From contig CAZWDU010000005.1 of assembly GCA_964632845.1 (NCBI GenBank), positions 1-64,000 on the forward strand: a stretch of 64,000 nt of DNA. Reading direction: 5' to 3'. Positions 7,133 to 15,871 of this stretch are shown here, in pieces. Within the stretch, counting starts at the first letter, position 1; each line of letters opens with the position of its first letter. Made by a program: the position numbers and the translations under genes. This DNA comes from JAOZHU01 sp964632845 (GTDB lineage Archaea; Thermoproteota; Bathyarchaeia; Bathyarchaeales; Bathycorpusculaceae). The notes below the pieces were generated by a model. It was not told where the DNA came from. It made no database searches and was given only the letters and a program-made list of their open reading frames with translations.

Positions 7133-9397
7133 TTAACTGATGTCGTAGTTTATCTTGCCTTCTTTGCTGTTTTTCGGTATAGTCATCGTGAACTGCACGC
7201 CTTGACCATACTTGCCTGTTTCCTGTATCATCCAGCCATAGGCTTCACATATCCTTTTTATCAAGTATAGTCCATAACCTGTGCCTTTTCCGAAGCCTTC
7301 TTTGAAAAGATTCTTTTTGATTTCTTCAGGGATTCCAACTCCGTCATCTTCGTACATAAGTTTCAGCTGGTTTTCTTCTTTTTCGTAGTGCACTTTGATT
7401 TTACTGAGTTTTTCGCCGTACTTCAACGAGTTGTCAATCAGATTATAGAATAATTGTCGCAGCAGAGAATCAGCAAGCACTGTTACTCCGTGACATTCGT
7501 TAACTAGTTCTGCGCCTTTTAAGTTTGAGAAAAGCGAAACGGCTTCGTTGAGTTGCCTCTCCACATCGACATACTCCAGCTTTTCTACGCCTACTTGTTC
7601 GTAGATTCTTTCAAATTCCAGAATATGTAACACCTGTTGAGCGGCTAACTCCATCTCTTTCAGCTGAAGCAAAGCTTCAGTGTTGCTGCTGAGTCTTTTC
7701 TTTAGCAAGAAAATTCTGCCGTTCACTGCGGCAAGTTTGTTCCGAATATCATGCCTACTCAAGCTTCCGACAACTTGCAGTTTTTCATTAAGCTCAACAA
7801 CTTTGCCGATCGCATCATTAAGACCTTCCTGCATCCACTTTTGCTCAGTTATATCAGTTAAAACACTAATAATTCCGATTATCTTGCCCTTATCCGTGGT
7901 AATTGGCGTATGCGTTACAATCGCTGGAAAAAGCACGCCGTCACGCCGCTTAGCCCCAAACTCACCTGACCAGCTTTCTCCCGAAATTAACATGTTAAGT
8001 ATTCCTTTCGCCTGCTCCTTTGACGTTTCTGCAGGCGTGATATCCACCACATTGCGACCCATAACTTCTGTTTCTGACCAACCGTAAAGCTGTTCTGCCG
8101 CATGATTCCAATAAATAATGTTTCCATTAATGTCTGTAGCTATGATGGCTTGTCCCACAGCATTCAGCAAACGTGCCTGAAAATGAGCTCTCTCAGAGAT
8201 TTTTTTGCTTTCAGTAATATCTCTGAATAATCCCCGAAGTAGTTTCTTGCCGTTAACTTCAAAAAGGTTAGCTTTTATTGCAACATCTCTGACTTTCCCA
8301 TTTTTGGTGATGATTTTGGTTTCGATTACTTGTCCTTCTTTTTTCATAAGATGTTGCTTAAATGTTGCACTAAACTGTCCCCTCTTCTCTTCAGGGTGAA
8401 GGAAACGTTGGTGCATGCCTATTACTTCTGATTTGTCTCTACCAACTAGCTTCATTGCAGCGCGGTTACAATCAACAAGAATCCCCGTTTCAGTATCAGC
8501 AATAAAAATGGCGTCAATGGCTTCTTCAAACATTTTCCTGTATTTTTCCTCTGACTCTCGCACTTTCTGCTCAATTTTCCTATGCTTAGTAACATCGCGA
8601 AAAGTGATCACAGCGCCAGTAATTTGACTATGTTCATCTGCTAAGATTTTACCCACGCCTTCCACCAACACGTAGCTCCCATCAGCTCGTTTACAACGAA
8701 TCTCCAGTTTTCCTCCGGAATTGCCTTCAAAAGCCTTCTTAATCGCTTCCATAGTCATTGTAAAGTCCTCCGGATGAATAAACTGGCAAATGAGCTTTCC
8801 TCTTATTTCGTTTGGCTCGTATCCTAGCACTCTTTTGACCGAAGAGCTAGCGTACGTAACAATCAAGTTTTCATCAGTTAACACAAGTATGTCTTGTACG
8901 TTCTCAGTTATTTGACGCAGAAAATTTTCTGAAGCCTTCAATCGCTTTTCCGCTCTCCGCCTCTCAACAGCGCGTAAGATACCATGCTTCAACTCCTCGT
9001 ATGTTGTCTCTGCATTGCCCTGCTTGGCGATGTACTGTTCCACGCCTGAATTCAAAGCTTCAATGGCGATTTCCTCTTTAACCGCACACGTAAACAGAAT
9101 AAAAGGAACTTCTATTCCCCTCTGCCTGAGCTCTCTCAGAAGCTCCAGACCGTTTTTCTCAGGCATCTGGTAATCAGCGACAACCACATCATACTCTGAA
9201 ACCCCTAATTTTTCAAGAGCCTCTATAGCAGACAGAACACTGTCAACTTGGAACGGCCCTTGCTCTTCCAAACAATGCTGAGCAACCGCCAAAAACGACG
9301 CATCATTATCCACATGCAGAACTCTAATTTTCTCTCTAGAAAAATCAATATACACAGCACTTGGGGTTTCAATGGCACTTTTCATTTGCAGTATCAA
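7133..9397 (-). CDS. Receiver-PAS-PAS-PAS sensor histidine kinase
   Basis: A 754-residue soluble signalling protein with no membrane segment. An N-terminal receiver domain (residues ~24-145, phosphoacceptor D75 in VVADYQMP) is followed by three PAS/PAC domains (~155-275, 280-400, 405-520), a histidine-kinase phosphoacceptor region with H549 in SRHDIRNKL, and a HATPase domain with an N box (NLIDNSLKYG) and G boxes (DDGVGIPEE, GKGTGYGLYL). It resembles the cytosolic multi-PAS kinases common in methanogens. The ligand is unknown. The gene is monocistronic, about 180 bp from the tRNA, with no response regulator adjacent. The start may be either of two Met codons 12 bp apart. Confidence 0.9.
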   Translation of the reverse strand: MILQMKSAIETPSAVYIDFSREKIRVLHVDNDASFLAVAQHCLEEQGPFQVDSVLSAIEALEKLGVSEYDVVVADYQMPEKNGLELLRELRQRGIEVPFILFTCAVKEEIAIEALNSGVEQYIAKQGNAETTYEELKHGILRAVERRRAEKRLKASENFLRQITENVQDILVLTDENLIVTYASSSVKRVLGYEPNEIRGKLICQFIHPEDFTMTMEAIKKAFEGNSGGKLEIRCKRADGSYVLVEGVGKILADEHSQITGAVITFRDVTKHRKIEQKVRESEEKYRKMFEEAIDAIFIADTETGILVDCNRAAMKLVGRDKSEVIGMHQRFLHPEEKRGQFSATFKQHLMKKEGQVIETKIITKNGKVRDVAIKANLFEVNGKKLLRGLFRDITESKKISERAHFQARLLNAVGQAIIATDINGNIIYWNHAAEQLYGWSETEVMGRNVVDITPAETSKEQAKGILNMLISGESWSGEFGAKRRDGVLFPAIVTHTPITTDKGKIIGIISVLTDITEQKWMQEGLNDAIGKVVELNEKLQVVGSLSRHDIRNKLAAVNGRIFLLKKRLSSNTEALLQLKEMELAAQQVLHILEFERIYEQVGVEKLEYVDVERQLNEAVSLFSNLKGAELVNECHGVTVLADSLLRQLFYNLIDNSLKYGEKLSKIKVHYEKEENQLKLMYEDDGVGIPEEIKKNLFKEGFGKGTGYGLYLIKRICEAYGWMIQETGKYGQGVQFTMTIPKNSKEGKINYDIS

Positions 9398-9693
9398 ACT
9401 TCATTTAATAGCATACTGCCTTAATGTACATTAACAGAGAATTAAAATGGTTATGAATTAGCTGTATGAATCAAAAATAAGCCATCTACAACATGAACTA
9501 TGCCTCTGGAAACCATCGCTTTCTGCAAATCACAGTAGACAAACAACCTGTGGAAAATCAGTCCTTTACCCCCAAACTTCTACATTGATTGGCTGTGAGG
9601 CTCCAAATATGAAAGAGCTTCTGCCTGTTGCACATGGAAAAACTATAACCCTCTTAAGATAAAGACCGATGCATCAACGGATATCTTGCCAGC

Positions 9694-10218
9694 TTAGGGC
9701 TCATTTACTGGAAGCTTAGGTTGGGATTCAAACAATTTGAGCAGCATTTCCGTGATTTTCTCAGCAGTCTCTTGCACTTTCAGGGTTAAGCCTTCGCCGA
9801 ACTCCATGTCCTCAGGCTCAATCAGCAACAAAGCAATCTTCGCCTCCGTCATTTTTGCAACGTACTCGCAGAAAATGCGCATAGGCAACATGTGACTGGT
9901 AACTGCGGGAAAATTCGTAACCTGCTCTGGAAAAATAAGCCGCGCCTCACTTGGTTTCAGACCCAGAATAGCCGCGTCAATAAGAAGCACGTGACTTGGT
10001 TTAAGGTCAATTATTTCCTGCATGAAACTTTCTGGAACAGTTTCACACTCAAGTAAGCACACTCTTTCCGATACTTTACCTTGCAAACCTTGAACGATTT
10101 TCACACCGACAAAATCATCCCTGCGTATGGAGTTGCCAATCCCAGCTACGATAACACGCTTTGAATCGGCAAGCCACTCGCCCAGTGCCTTTTGCAGGTC
10201 ATACTTTTCGTTAGCCAA
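9694..10218 (-). CDS. hycI: NiFe-hydrogenase maturation endopeptidase (HycI/HyaD family)
   Basis: This 174-residue protease removes the C-terminal peptide of a NiFe-hydrogenase large subunit after nickel insertion. The family signature GIGNSIRRDDFVG is present, and D35, D81 (LLIDAAILG) and H109 (TSHMLPM) occupy the positions of the Ni-binding ligands. It lies 49 bp downstream of the group-3c-like large subunit and on the same strand, so that subunit is its likeliest substrate. It is the only such protease seen near three hydrogenases, so the Hox and Hyd large subunits must be matured by it or by proteases encoded elsewhere. Confidence 0.88.
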   Translation of the reverse strand: MANEKYDLQKALGEWLADSKRVIVAGIGNSIRRDDFVGVKIVQGLQGKVSERVCLLECETVPESFMQEIIDLKPSHVLLIDAAILGLKPSEARLIFPEQVTNFPAVTSHMLPMRIFCEYVAKMTEAKIALLLIEPEDMEFGEGLTLKVQETAEKITEMLLKLFESQPKLPVNEP

Positions 10219-10267
10219 TTGGAAACGCCAACTAAAACAAAGAATAAGAAAATAGAAAAGAAAAGGT

Positions 10268-11719
10268 TTATCGCTGTAGCGTTTCTACAAGCTGCTTTTC
10301 ACTGTTGTAGATGTTCACCGTCAACGGCATCTGCCCAACTGCGAAGTGCGTTGCACACGCGAAACAAGGGTCGTAAGCCCTGAACGCCATTTCCACCTTG
10401 TTAAGTACGCCTTGATCTACTTCACCGGCGTGAATCAAGCCTTTCGCCGCGTCGCGGATAGACATGCAGATAGCAGGGTAGTTGTTAGTCGTAGCCACAA
10501 TCATGTTCACATCTTTAACAAGCGCATCCTTATCCAACACGTAATGGTGATACAGCGTTCCCCGCGCAGCTTCAACCACACCCACGCCTTCGCCTGGTTC
10601 ACCCGGCTTGTTGCGTATGTTCGTGCTTGTAATTTCAGGGTCTTTCGCGAGTTCTACTGCGCGTTCAGCAGCATAAAGCAGCTCAATCAAGCGTGCCCAG
10701 TGAAAAGCCAAAGTGCCGTGCACTGGTCTGCCTAAGGTTTTGTACATCACTTCATACTCTGCTTGCGCCAGCGGCGTAGCCATGCCGTCAGCAGCGTTCA
10801 GTCTTCCAAGTGGACCAACGCGGTAGACTCCGCTGTCTGCGCCGTCAACTTGGCCTTTCCAGCCGATTTTCTTCAGGAACGGAAACTTGGAGTATGTCCA
10901 TGTCTCAACGTGCTCGCCGAGGTTTGTCAGGTAGTCTTTTGCTTCGAACTTGGCGAATTCGCCGCCGCTGGGGCTGACTACGCGGATTTTTCCGTCGTAA
11001 AAGTTGACTTTGTTGTTGTCGTCCACAGTACCCATGTAGTACGTCTTCATCGTGTACGCGTCGCTTTTGATCATGTCCACGTACTTGGGTTCGCCCAAGA
11101 CAATTTGATGGAAAAGTTTCAAGCTTAGTTTGGCGAATTCCACGCTGGAAGCAGCCATTTCCAGAATTTCTTGCCTGTTCTCCTCACTTAAAGCCTTTGA
11201 TATTCCGCCTGGCAAGCCGCATACGGGGTGTGTGGCTTTGCCGCCGAGAATCGCGGTGATTTTCTGTCCGTACGCCCTGTGTTTGATGACTTCTTTGGCT
11301 ATGTCTAAGCCTGCTTTTTCGATGACGCCTAGAATGTTGCGTTTCGCTGGTGGCGCATCTGGACCAACAATGAAGTCTGGTCCGCCTAAATAGTAAAAGT
11401 GTAAAATATGGTCGTATATTATGTAGCCTTCGTACATGAGTTCCCTGAGCTTTTTCGCGGCTGATGTTGGCGCAACGTTGAAGGCTGCATCTAGAGCTTT
11501 CACCGAAGCGAAGTGATGCGCTACGGGGCAGACTCCGCAGATTCTTGTTGTAAGCTGTGGCATGAGCTCTGCGCGTCGTCCAACGCAGAATTGTTCGAAG
11601 CCTCTTAACTCTGGGATTTTCAGGTAGGCATTTTCCACTTCGCCTGCGTCGTTAAGGAATATGGAAATGCTGCCGTGACCTTCAAGTCGCGTGATTGGAT
11701 TTATGTTTACTTCTTTCAT
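10268..11719 (-). CDS. mvhA: NiFe hydrogenase large subunit, group 3c-like (MvhA/VhuA type)
   Basis: A 483-residue catalytic subunit. The Ni-Fe ligands are all present: C61 and C64 in RICGVCPVAHH and C452 and C455 in DPCFACATH. After H458 there is a 25-residue C-terminal extension, the peptide that the adjacent protease should remove. Its partner genes (MvhG-like, HdrB, HdrC) place it with F420-non-reducing hydrogenases that couple to heterodisulfide reductase. It overlaps the small-subunit gene by 4 bp. Its role is cytosolic H2 uptake or evolution; the natural electron acceptor is uncertain because no MvhD or HdrA gene is present. Confidence 0.9.
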   Translation of the reverse strand: MKEVNINPITRLEGHGSISIFLNDAGEVENAYLKIPELRGFEQFCVGRRAELMPQLTTRICGVCPVAHHFASVKALDAAFNVAPTSAAKKLRELMYEGYIIYDHILHFYYLGGPDFIVGPDAPPAKRNILGVIEKAGLDIAKEVIKHRAYGQKITAILGGKATHPVCGLPGGISKALSEENRQEILEMAASSVEFAKLSLKLFHQIVLGEPKYVDMIKSDAYTMKTYYMGTVDDNNKVNFYDGKIRVVSPSGGEFAKFEAKDYLTNLGEHVETWTYSKFPFLKKIGWKGQVDGADSGVYRVGPLGRLNAADGMATPLAQAEYEVMYKTLGRPVHGTLAFHWARLIELLYAAERAVELAKDPEITSTNIRNKPGEPGEGVGVVEAARGTLYHHYVLDKDALVKDVNMIVATTNNYPAICMSIRDAAKGLIHAGEVDQGVLNKVEMAFRAYDPCFACATHFAVGQMPLTVNIYNSEKQLVETLQR

Positions 11720-12705
11720 TTCTTCATCACCTTTCTTCTGAAAATTGACGCGGGCAAAGAGTACATGTAAAACGTGCCGACAGGGTCTTTTATCTGACTC
11801 ATCAGCTTTTCAACGTCCTCTTCAGAGTATTGCTCTTTTCCCTCTTCGCCTTCATAGCCCAATATTGAGGCTAAAGCTGTTATCATTCCAGCGCCTAGTT
11901 CAGGCATGTTTGGGGCAGCTCCACCGCAGCCTGTGCAGGGCACGTCAACTTTTAGGCATTGAGCACCGCAGCCGCTGCGAGTGGCGGGACCCATGCAGAG
12001 TATGCCCTGTTCAAGCAGGCATCTTTCTGGGTCTGGGGCTTTCTCGTGAACGCGGTAAATTTTGGAGATTTTCTTGTTTTCTCTTTTTCGGGGGCATTCG
12101 TCGCATACTGCTTTTAGCGGCGCAAGCACTGAGCCTTTCGGCGGCAACTGGTTCGTTGCTATGGCGTCTACAGCGTTTGCGATGAGCTTCACTGGTGGTG
12201 GGCAACCAGGTATGTAGTAGTCTACATCAACGGTTTGTGCTAAGGTTTTTACTGTGTCGTAGAATTCGGGGATTTCCAGTATGCCTTCTTTCACTTCGGT
12301 TTTTGTTTTAGGAACAACCGCGGTGGGGTTCACAACTGATTTCTCTTTCACGTAAACCCGCTCAAAAATCTCTTCGCGGTCATGCAAGTTCGCTAAGCCA
12401 GGTATGCAGCCTTCATGGGCGCATGAGCCGAAGGCGACAAGCGTTTTGGCTTTCTGTCTTAGAAGTTTCGCCATCTCTTCTTGCTCTGAATTTCGGATTG
12501 ACCCGTTGAAGAAGCAGATGTCTATGTATTTGTCTGGCATGTTTTCCACGTCTCTGTATTTGCTGTCCATGGCTACTGGCCAGAACACAATGTCTGCGAT
12601 TTGCACTACGTCAAGGATTTTCTCGTTGATATCTAACACGGCGATTTCGCATCCGCCGCAGCTTGCAGCCCAATAAAAGGCTAGTTTCAACTTGTTTTGG
12701 CTCAT
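11716..12705 (-). CDS. mvhG: NiFe hydrogenase small subunit, group 3c-like (MvhG type)
   Basis: A 329-residue electron-transfer subunit. The proximal-cluster cysteines are in ASCGGCE near residue 16, GSCAHEGC near 93 and PGCPPP near 168. The C-terminal part has two further cysteine groups (CDECPRK; then CLLEQGILCMGP, GCGAQC, CTGCGG), predicting medial and distal [4Fe-4S] clusters. There is no twin-arginine leader, so it is cytosolic. It overlaps mvhA by 4 bp and follows hdrB by 3 bp, forming one tight operon. Confidence 0.9.
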   Translation of the reverse strand: MSQNKLKLAFYWAASCGGCEIAVLDINEKILDVVQIADIVFWPVAMDSKYRDVENMPDKYIDICFFNGSIRNSEQEEMAKLLRQKAKTLVAFGSCAHEGCIPGLANLHDREEIFERVYVKEKSVVNPTAVVPKTKTEVKEGILEIPEFYDTVKTLAQTVDVDYYIPGCPPPVKLIANAVDAIATNQLPPKGSVLAPLKAVCDECPRKRENKKISKIYRVHEKAPDPERCLLEQGILCMGPATRSGCGAQCLKVDVPCTGCGGAAPNMPELGAGMITALASILGYEGEEGKEQYSEEDVEKLMSQIKDPVGTFYMYSLPASIFRRKVMKK

Positions 12706-12708
12706 TTC

Positions 12709-13608
12709 TTATTTTGCTCCTTCTTCTGTAACTTGTTGGATTATTTTTTGCGCGTTAACCCTCAGCTCGTTGAATGCAAGTTCTTCAGGCGTTATGCCCA
12801 TGGCTAAACCAAGCAACTGAGGATAATGCAGAATTGGAATGCCGTAAACTTCGTTGAACATTTTTTCTATGCGCAACTCGTTTGTGTCGTACATTATGTG
12901 GCAAAAAGGGCAAATCGTTATTAACGCTTGCGCATCCACCATTTTAACGTGGTTTAGCTTGTCTCTGGCGAGTTGCAACGCGACTTTGTCGCTTACGCCA
13001 ACGCTGGGTGCGCCGCAGCATTCTGTTTCATCAATGTAGTCTAAGCAGGTGGCGCCTGTAGCTTCAATTAGCGTTTTGAGTGTTTGGGGGTCTTCGGGGT
13101 CGTCGAAGCCTATGTACTCTTTTGGTCTTAGTATATGGCAGCCGTTGTGCTCTGCAACCTTAAGCATAGTAAGTGGTTTTACAACAGCTTTTTTTATTGC
13201 GTCTATGCCTATGTCTTCCATTAGTGCTTGCATTAGGTGTTTTGCTGTCACTGTGCCCTTGAACTCCAATCCTGCTTCTTTCAATTGGCTGTTAATTTGC
13301 TCTCTTAATGCTTTGTCTTCCTTTAAAATCTTGTTGACTTTTTTAAGTGTACCAGCGCAGCCTGGACACAAGGTGAGAATGTTTAAGCCCTGTTGCTCAG
13401 CTAACGCCAAGTTCCGTGCGGCAAGGACAAGCATGGCTTCGTGGCTGACTGGGTCTAACGGCAAGCCGCAACAGTTGAATTCGGGCATTTCAACCAGTTC
13501 CACGCCTAGTTTAGCGAGGACTTTGCGTGCGGAGATTTCGTAGGATGAAACGCGGTAAGGAATAGCGCAGCCGAGGAAAATCAGGTATTTATTGCCCACT
13601 TGGTTCAC
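12709..13608 (-). CDS. hdrB: Heterodisulfide reductase subunit B-like, two CCG domains
   Basis: A 299-residue protein with two complete cysteine-rich CCG motifs: GC...NCCGLP...CPGC in the N-terminal half and GCH...ECCGAPS...CPFC in the C-terminal half. In methanogen HdrB these hold two noncubane [4Fe-4S] clusters that cleave the CoM-S-S-CoB disulfide. Here the substrate could be another disulfide or a metabolic acceptor, since no methanogenesis genes are in the window. It overlaps hdrC by 20 bp. Confidence 0.87.
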   Translation of the reverse strand: MNQVGNKYLIFLGCAIPYRVSSYEISARKVLAKLGVELVEMPEFNCCGLPLDPVSHEAMLVLAARNLALAEQQGLNILTLCPGCAGTLKKVNKILKEDKALREQINSQLKEAGLEFKGTVTAKHLMQALMEDIGIDAIKKAVVKPLTMLKVAEHNGCHILRPKEYIGFDDPEDPQTLKTLIEATGATCLDYIDETECCGAPSVGVSDKVALQLARDKLNHVKMVDAQALITICPFCHIMYDTNELRIEKMFNEVYGIPILHYPQLLGLAMGITPEELAFNELRVNAQKIIQQVTEEGAK

Positions 13609-14131
13609 CTTTCTTTTCGGCGTTTTCGATGAATTTTACTCCTTTAAGCGATTTGCGTACGCTTTCAGGGTTGCCTTTTGGTAATGGTGGTAGTCCTTGG
13701 GTTTCGCGCTTCTTCACGCGTAAATCAGGAATCTTGTAAGCGTAACCTGAATCCAAAATGGACACGGCTTGGTCTTTGAAAACTTGAGGTACACAGCCTT
13801 TTTCAGCGGCTAAATTGCGTAACACGCGAATTACGCTGGCAACTTCTACACCCTGAGGACAACGGTCAGTGCAAGTGAAGCACGCAGCACACAGCCACAG
13901 GGTATCGCTGTTGAGCACGCGGTCTTTGAGTCCGAGCTGTGCCATGCGGATTATCTGCCTAGGTCGATAGGTGTCGCTGAATCTTGCGACTGGGCAGTCT
14001 GATGTGCATGTTCCGCACTGGAAGCATCGGAGAAGTTTTTCGCCTCCATGCATCTTGGCGATTTCATACTTGAACTTGGGGTCCATTTCGGAAGCTTTTA
14101 TAGGCTCTTTGGTTGTTGCCGCTTCAGCCAT
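13589..14131 (-). CDS. hdrC: Heterodisulfide reductase subunit C-like, dicluster ferredoxin
   Basis: A 180-residue protein with two [4Fe-4S] motifs, CFQCGTCTSDCP near residue 36 and CAACFTCTDRCP near residue 81, followed by the PQGVEVASVIRVLRN helix typical of HdrC. A leading Ala/Thr-rich segment precedes the domain. AAGGTGAA lies just upstream of the ATG. It is the first gene of the hdrC-hdrB-mvhG-mvhA-hycI operon and passes electrons to HdrB. No HdrA (flavin bifurcation) gene is adjacent. Confidence 0.87.
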   Translation of the reverse strand: MAEAATTKEPIKASEMDPKFKYEIAKMHGGEKLLRCFQCGTCTSDCPVARFSDTYRPRQIIRMAQLGLKDRVLNSDTLWLCAACFTCTDRCPQGVEVASVIRVLRNLAAEKGCVPQVFKDQAVSILDSGYAYKIPDLRVKKRETQGLPPLPKGNPESVRKSLKGVKFIENAEKKGEPSGQ

Positions 14132-14449
14132 TGTGCTTCACCTTTAGGTAGCATTACAATGCGTTATGCACGTTATGGGTATTCACAAAGCCTATATCAA
14201 CTACATAAAGCTTAAGCCACTTTTCCAGATTTTTCAATATTAAACATACAGATTGAAAGCCTGCTTTTTGCTGTTAATTGCAAGCGAATTAAGCTGTGCT
14301 GATGTGCTCGGACCAGTCTATGCCCCCTTTGTATAAAGCAGCAAACATGGTTTTGGAGTGTTTTTCAACCACTGGCGATAGATTCCCCTGTAGTTTCTGC
14401 ACAGAATCTCTAGGCTCCAAATATGAATCTGCTTAGAAGGAGCTTTTAC
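14132..14449. other. Intergenic region upstream of the hdr-mvh operon
   Basis: No convincing gene. On the minus strand a TTGATATAGG sequence (about 14,188-14,198) lies ~60 nt before hdrC and could be its TATA box. The rest shows no clear structure. Confidence 0.4.
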
Positions 14450-14483
14450 AAAAAAAAGAAAATGTTGTGGCATCGCCACCACA
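14450..14483 (-). terminator. Hairpin plus T-tract terminator
   Basis: On the minus strand a 9-bp stem with one mismatch and a GAT loop (14,463-14,483) is followed at once by TTTTCTTTTTTTT. It lies about 50 nt after the stop of the membrane winged-helix gene and upstream of the hdr-mvh operon, so it would insulate the two units. Confidence 0.65.
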
Positions 14484-14534
14484 GAACCAGCGCTCACTAA
14501 AAACTAGCTTCACTGGAAAGCCATGGTTTTTCGT

Positions 14535-15044
14535 TTATGTGTGCTTGTTTTTGTTTAGGACGATTTGGTTGGTCATGCCGTAGCTTTTTCTGACTATCAA
14601 GTCCTTTACTTCTAAGTAGTCGAGGATTCTGGTGATTTTTGCTTTGGAGAAGCCTGTTCTTGTGTGTAAGTCGCTTTGCAGAATCTCGCCTTTAGCTTCA
14701 ACTATCTCGCTGAAGACTTTCCTTTTGTCGCCGTCTAGGAGGCGGAGGGCGAGGTCTACGTCGATTTCTGGCGGGTCATTGTTTGTAGCGATTGGTAAAG
14801 AGTTTTTGGTGTCGAGGGAGTTTGCGAAGAGTAGGTAGAAGCTGCTGGCTACTAAGATTATGGTGGACACGCTGATGATGACCACGTCAAGTTGGGTGTA
14901 CCTGAAAATTTCGCCTACTACTATGGGTTCTTCTCCAGGGATAACTATGTGCGTTGAGGTGGGCATTAGCACTTTGATTGTGAAGGTGAACGCGGACAAT
15001 GCGCATAGGATTGCCATGAATATGGTTTTTGGCGTCGTCTTCAT
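14535..15044 (-). CDS. Membrane-anchored winged-helix regulator
   Basis: A 169-residue protein with two hydrophobic segments (about residues 8-27 and 53-73) and a C-terminal winged helix (about 92-165). The segment containing LQSDLHTRTGFSKAKITRIL is an HTH of the MarR/IclR type seen in archaeal membrane transcription factors. The loop between the membrane segments is short and probably external. It may sense an envelope or redox state and act on nearby genes, perhaps with the exported protein encoded just upstream (75-bp gap, same strand). The target is unknown. Confidence 0.6.
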   Translation of the reverse strand: MKTTPKTIFMAILCALSAFTFTIKVLMPTSTHIVIPGEEPIVVGEIFRYTQLDVVIISVSTIILVASSFYLLFANSLDTKNSLPIATNNDPPEIDVDLALRLLDGDKRKVFSEIVEAKGEILQSDLHTRTGFSKAKITRILDYLEVKDLIVRKSYGMTNQIVLNKNKHT

Positions 15045-15119
15045 CTTGCAGCCTCCAAACTACGCAAAAAAAGTGAGGATGTTGAAGTTGTGTTTGATTT
15101 CACCTTACATGTCTCCTTT

Positions 15120-15833
15120 TCAGTTTTTCTCGATTGTTAACGCGTATATTGTGTCGGGCGTAGCGAATTTTCCTGTAACTGTCACCGTGTCGCCGTTTGC
15201 TATGCCAGACACGTCAACGGTTGCTTCGGCGTGACTGTAGAACACTGTTACTGTGTCGTCAAGCATGAGCAGGGAGCCGAATACTTCGCCTAGTATGCTT
15301 ACTTTGCCAGATACCGTCACGACTACACCGTCATATTCCGCGGCGTTCTCCACGAGTTCACTTGGAGACATTACGTTGTCATTGACTTTTGGCTTGCGAA
15401 CCTCTGGGTTCACTTCGAGGTCAGTTACCGTTTCTTGCGCTAGGTCAACCTTAGCTTTGACTGTTTGGACGCCGAATTCTTCGCTGTAATCACTGTTCAG
15501 TTCCAGCGTAACCAGTGCTAAGCCTTCTTTCGGAACTAGAGTGATGTCGCCGTTGCTTTCTTGGATGTCAAATATTTCAGAGGCTTCCGCTGTGTAGTTG
15601 TCTGCGGTCTGCAGCAGGTCTTGTATCTGGGGGCGTATCAGTACAAGGTTAATGGCTGTCTCTCGTTCTTCCGCGGAGAGAATCATGGTTACTGTTGCTG
15701 AGTGAAGGTCGATTTCAGCTTCTTCGACGTTGCCGTAACTCTGCAGAACATTTGCGGCGTGCACTACGACTGCGGAGCAAACCGACAACATCAGCAAGAA
15801 GCCCAACAGGGCAAATCTCTGAGGTTTGTTCAT
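15120..15833 (-). CDS. Exported protein with C-terminal OB-fold-like domain
   Basis: A 237-residue protein with a classical signal peptide (hydrophobic core at residues 8-22, then VVHAAN). The C-terminal ~90 residues, including VVVTVSGKV, LMLDDTVTVFY and NGDTVTVTGKF, read as an OB-fold beta barrel like those of exported nucleic-acid-binding or cytochrome-maturation-like proteins. The middle is acidic and strand-rich. I do not recognise a family. A TTTATAGG box lies ~35 nt upstream. It shares strand and likely transcript with the membrane winged-helix gene. Confidence 0.55.
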   Translation of the reverse strand: MNKPQRFALLGFLLMLSVCSAVVVHAANVLQSYGNVEEAEIDLHSATVTMILSAEERETAINLVLIRPQIQDLLQTADNYTAEASEIFDIQESNGDITLVPKEGLALVTLELNSDYSEEFGVQTVKAKVDLAQETVTDLEVNPEVRKPKVNDNVMSPSELVENAAEYDGVVVTVSGKVSILGEVFGSLLMLDDTVTVFYSHAEATVDVSGIANGDTVTVTGKFATPDTIYALTIEKN

Positions 15834-15863
15834 CTTTATTTTTCACCTATTTTTTTCTGTGAG

Positions 15864-15871
15864 CCTATAAA
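15864..15871 (-). promoter_or_regulatory. TATA-like box for the exported-protein operon
   Basis: The minus strand reads TTTATAGG about 31-38 nt upstream of the start at 15,833, the usual archaeal spacing for a near-leaderless message. Confidence 0.35.

Noticed and set aside
9598..14427. A 16-bp sequence (AGGCTCCAAATATGAA) occurs at 9,598 and 14,412, on both sides of the hdr-mvh operon.
   Set aside because: In 64 kb about one exact 16-mer repeat is expected by chance, and the flanks do not align further.
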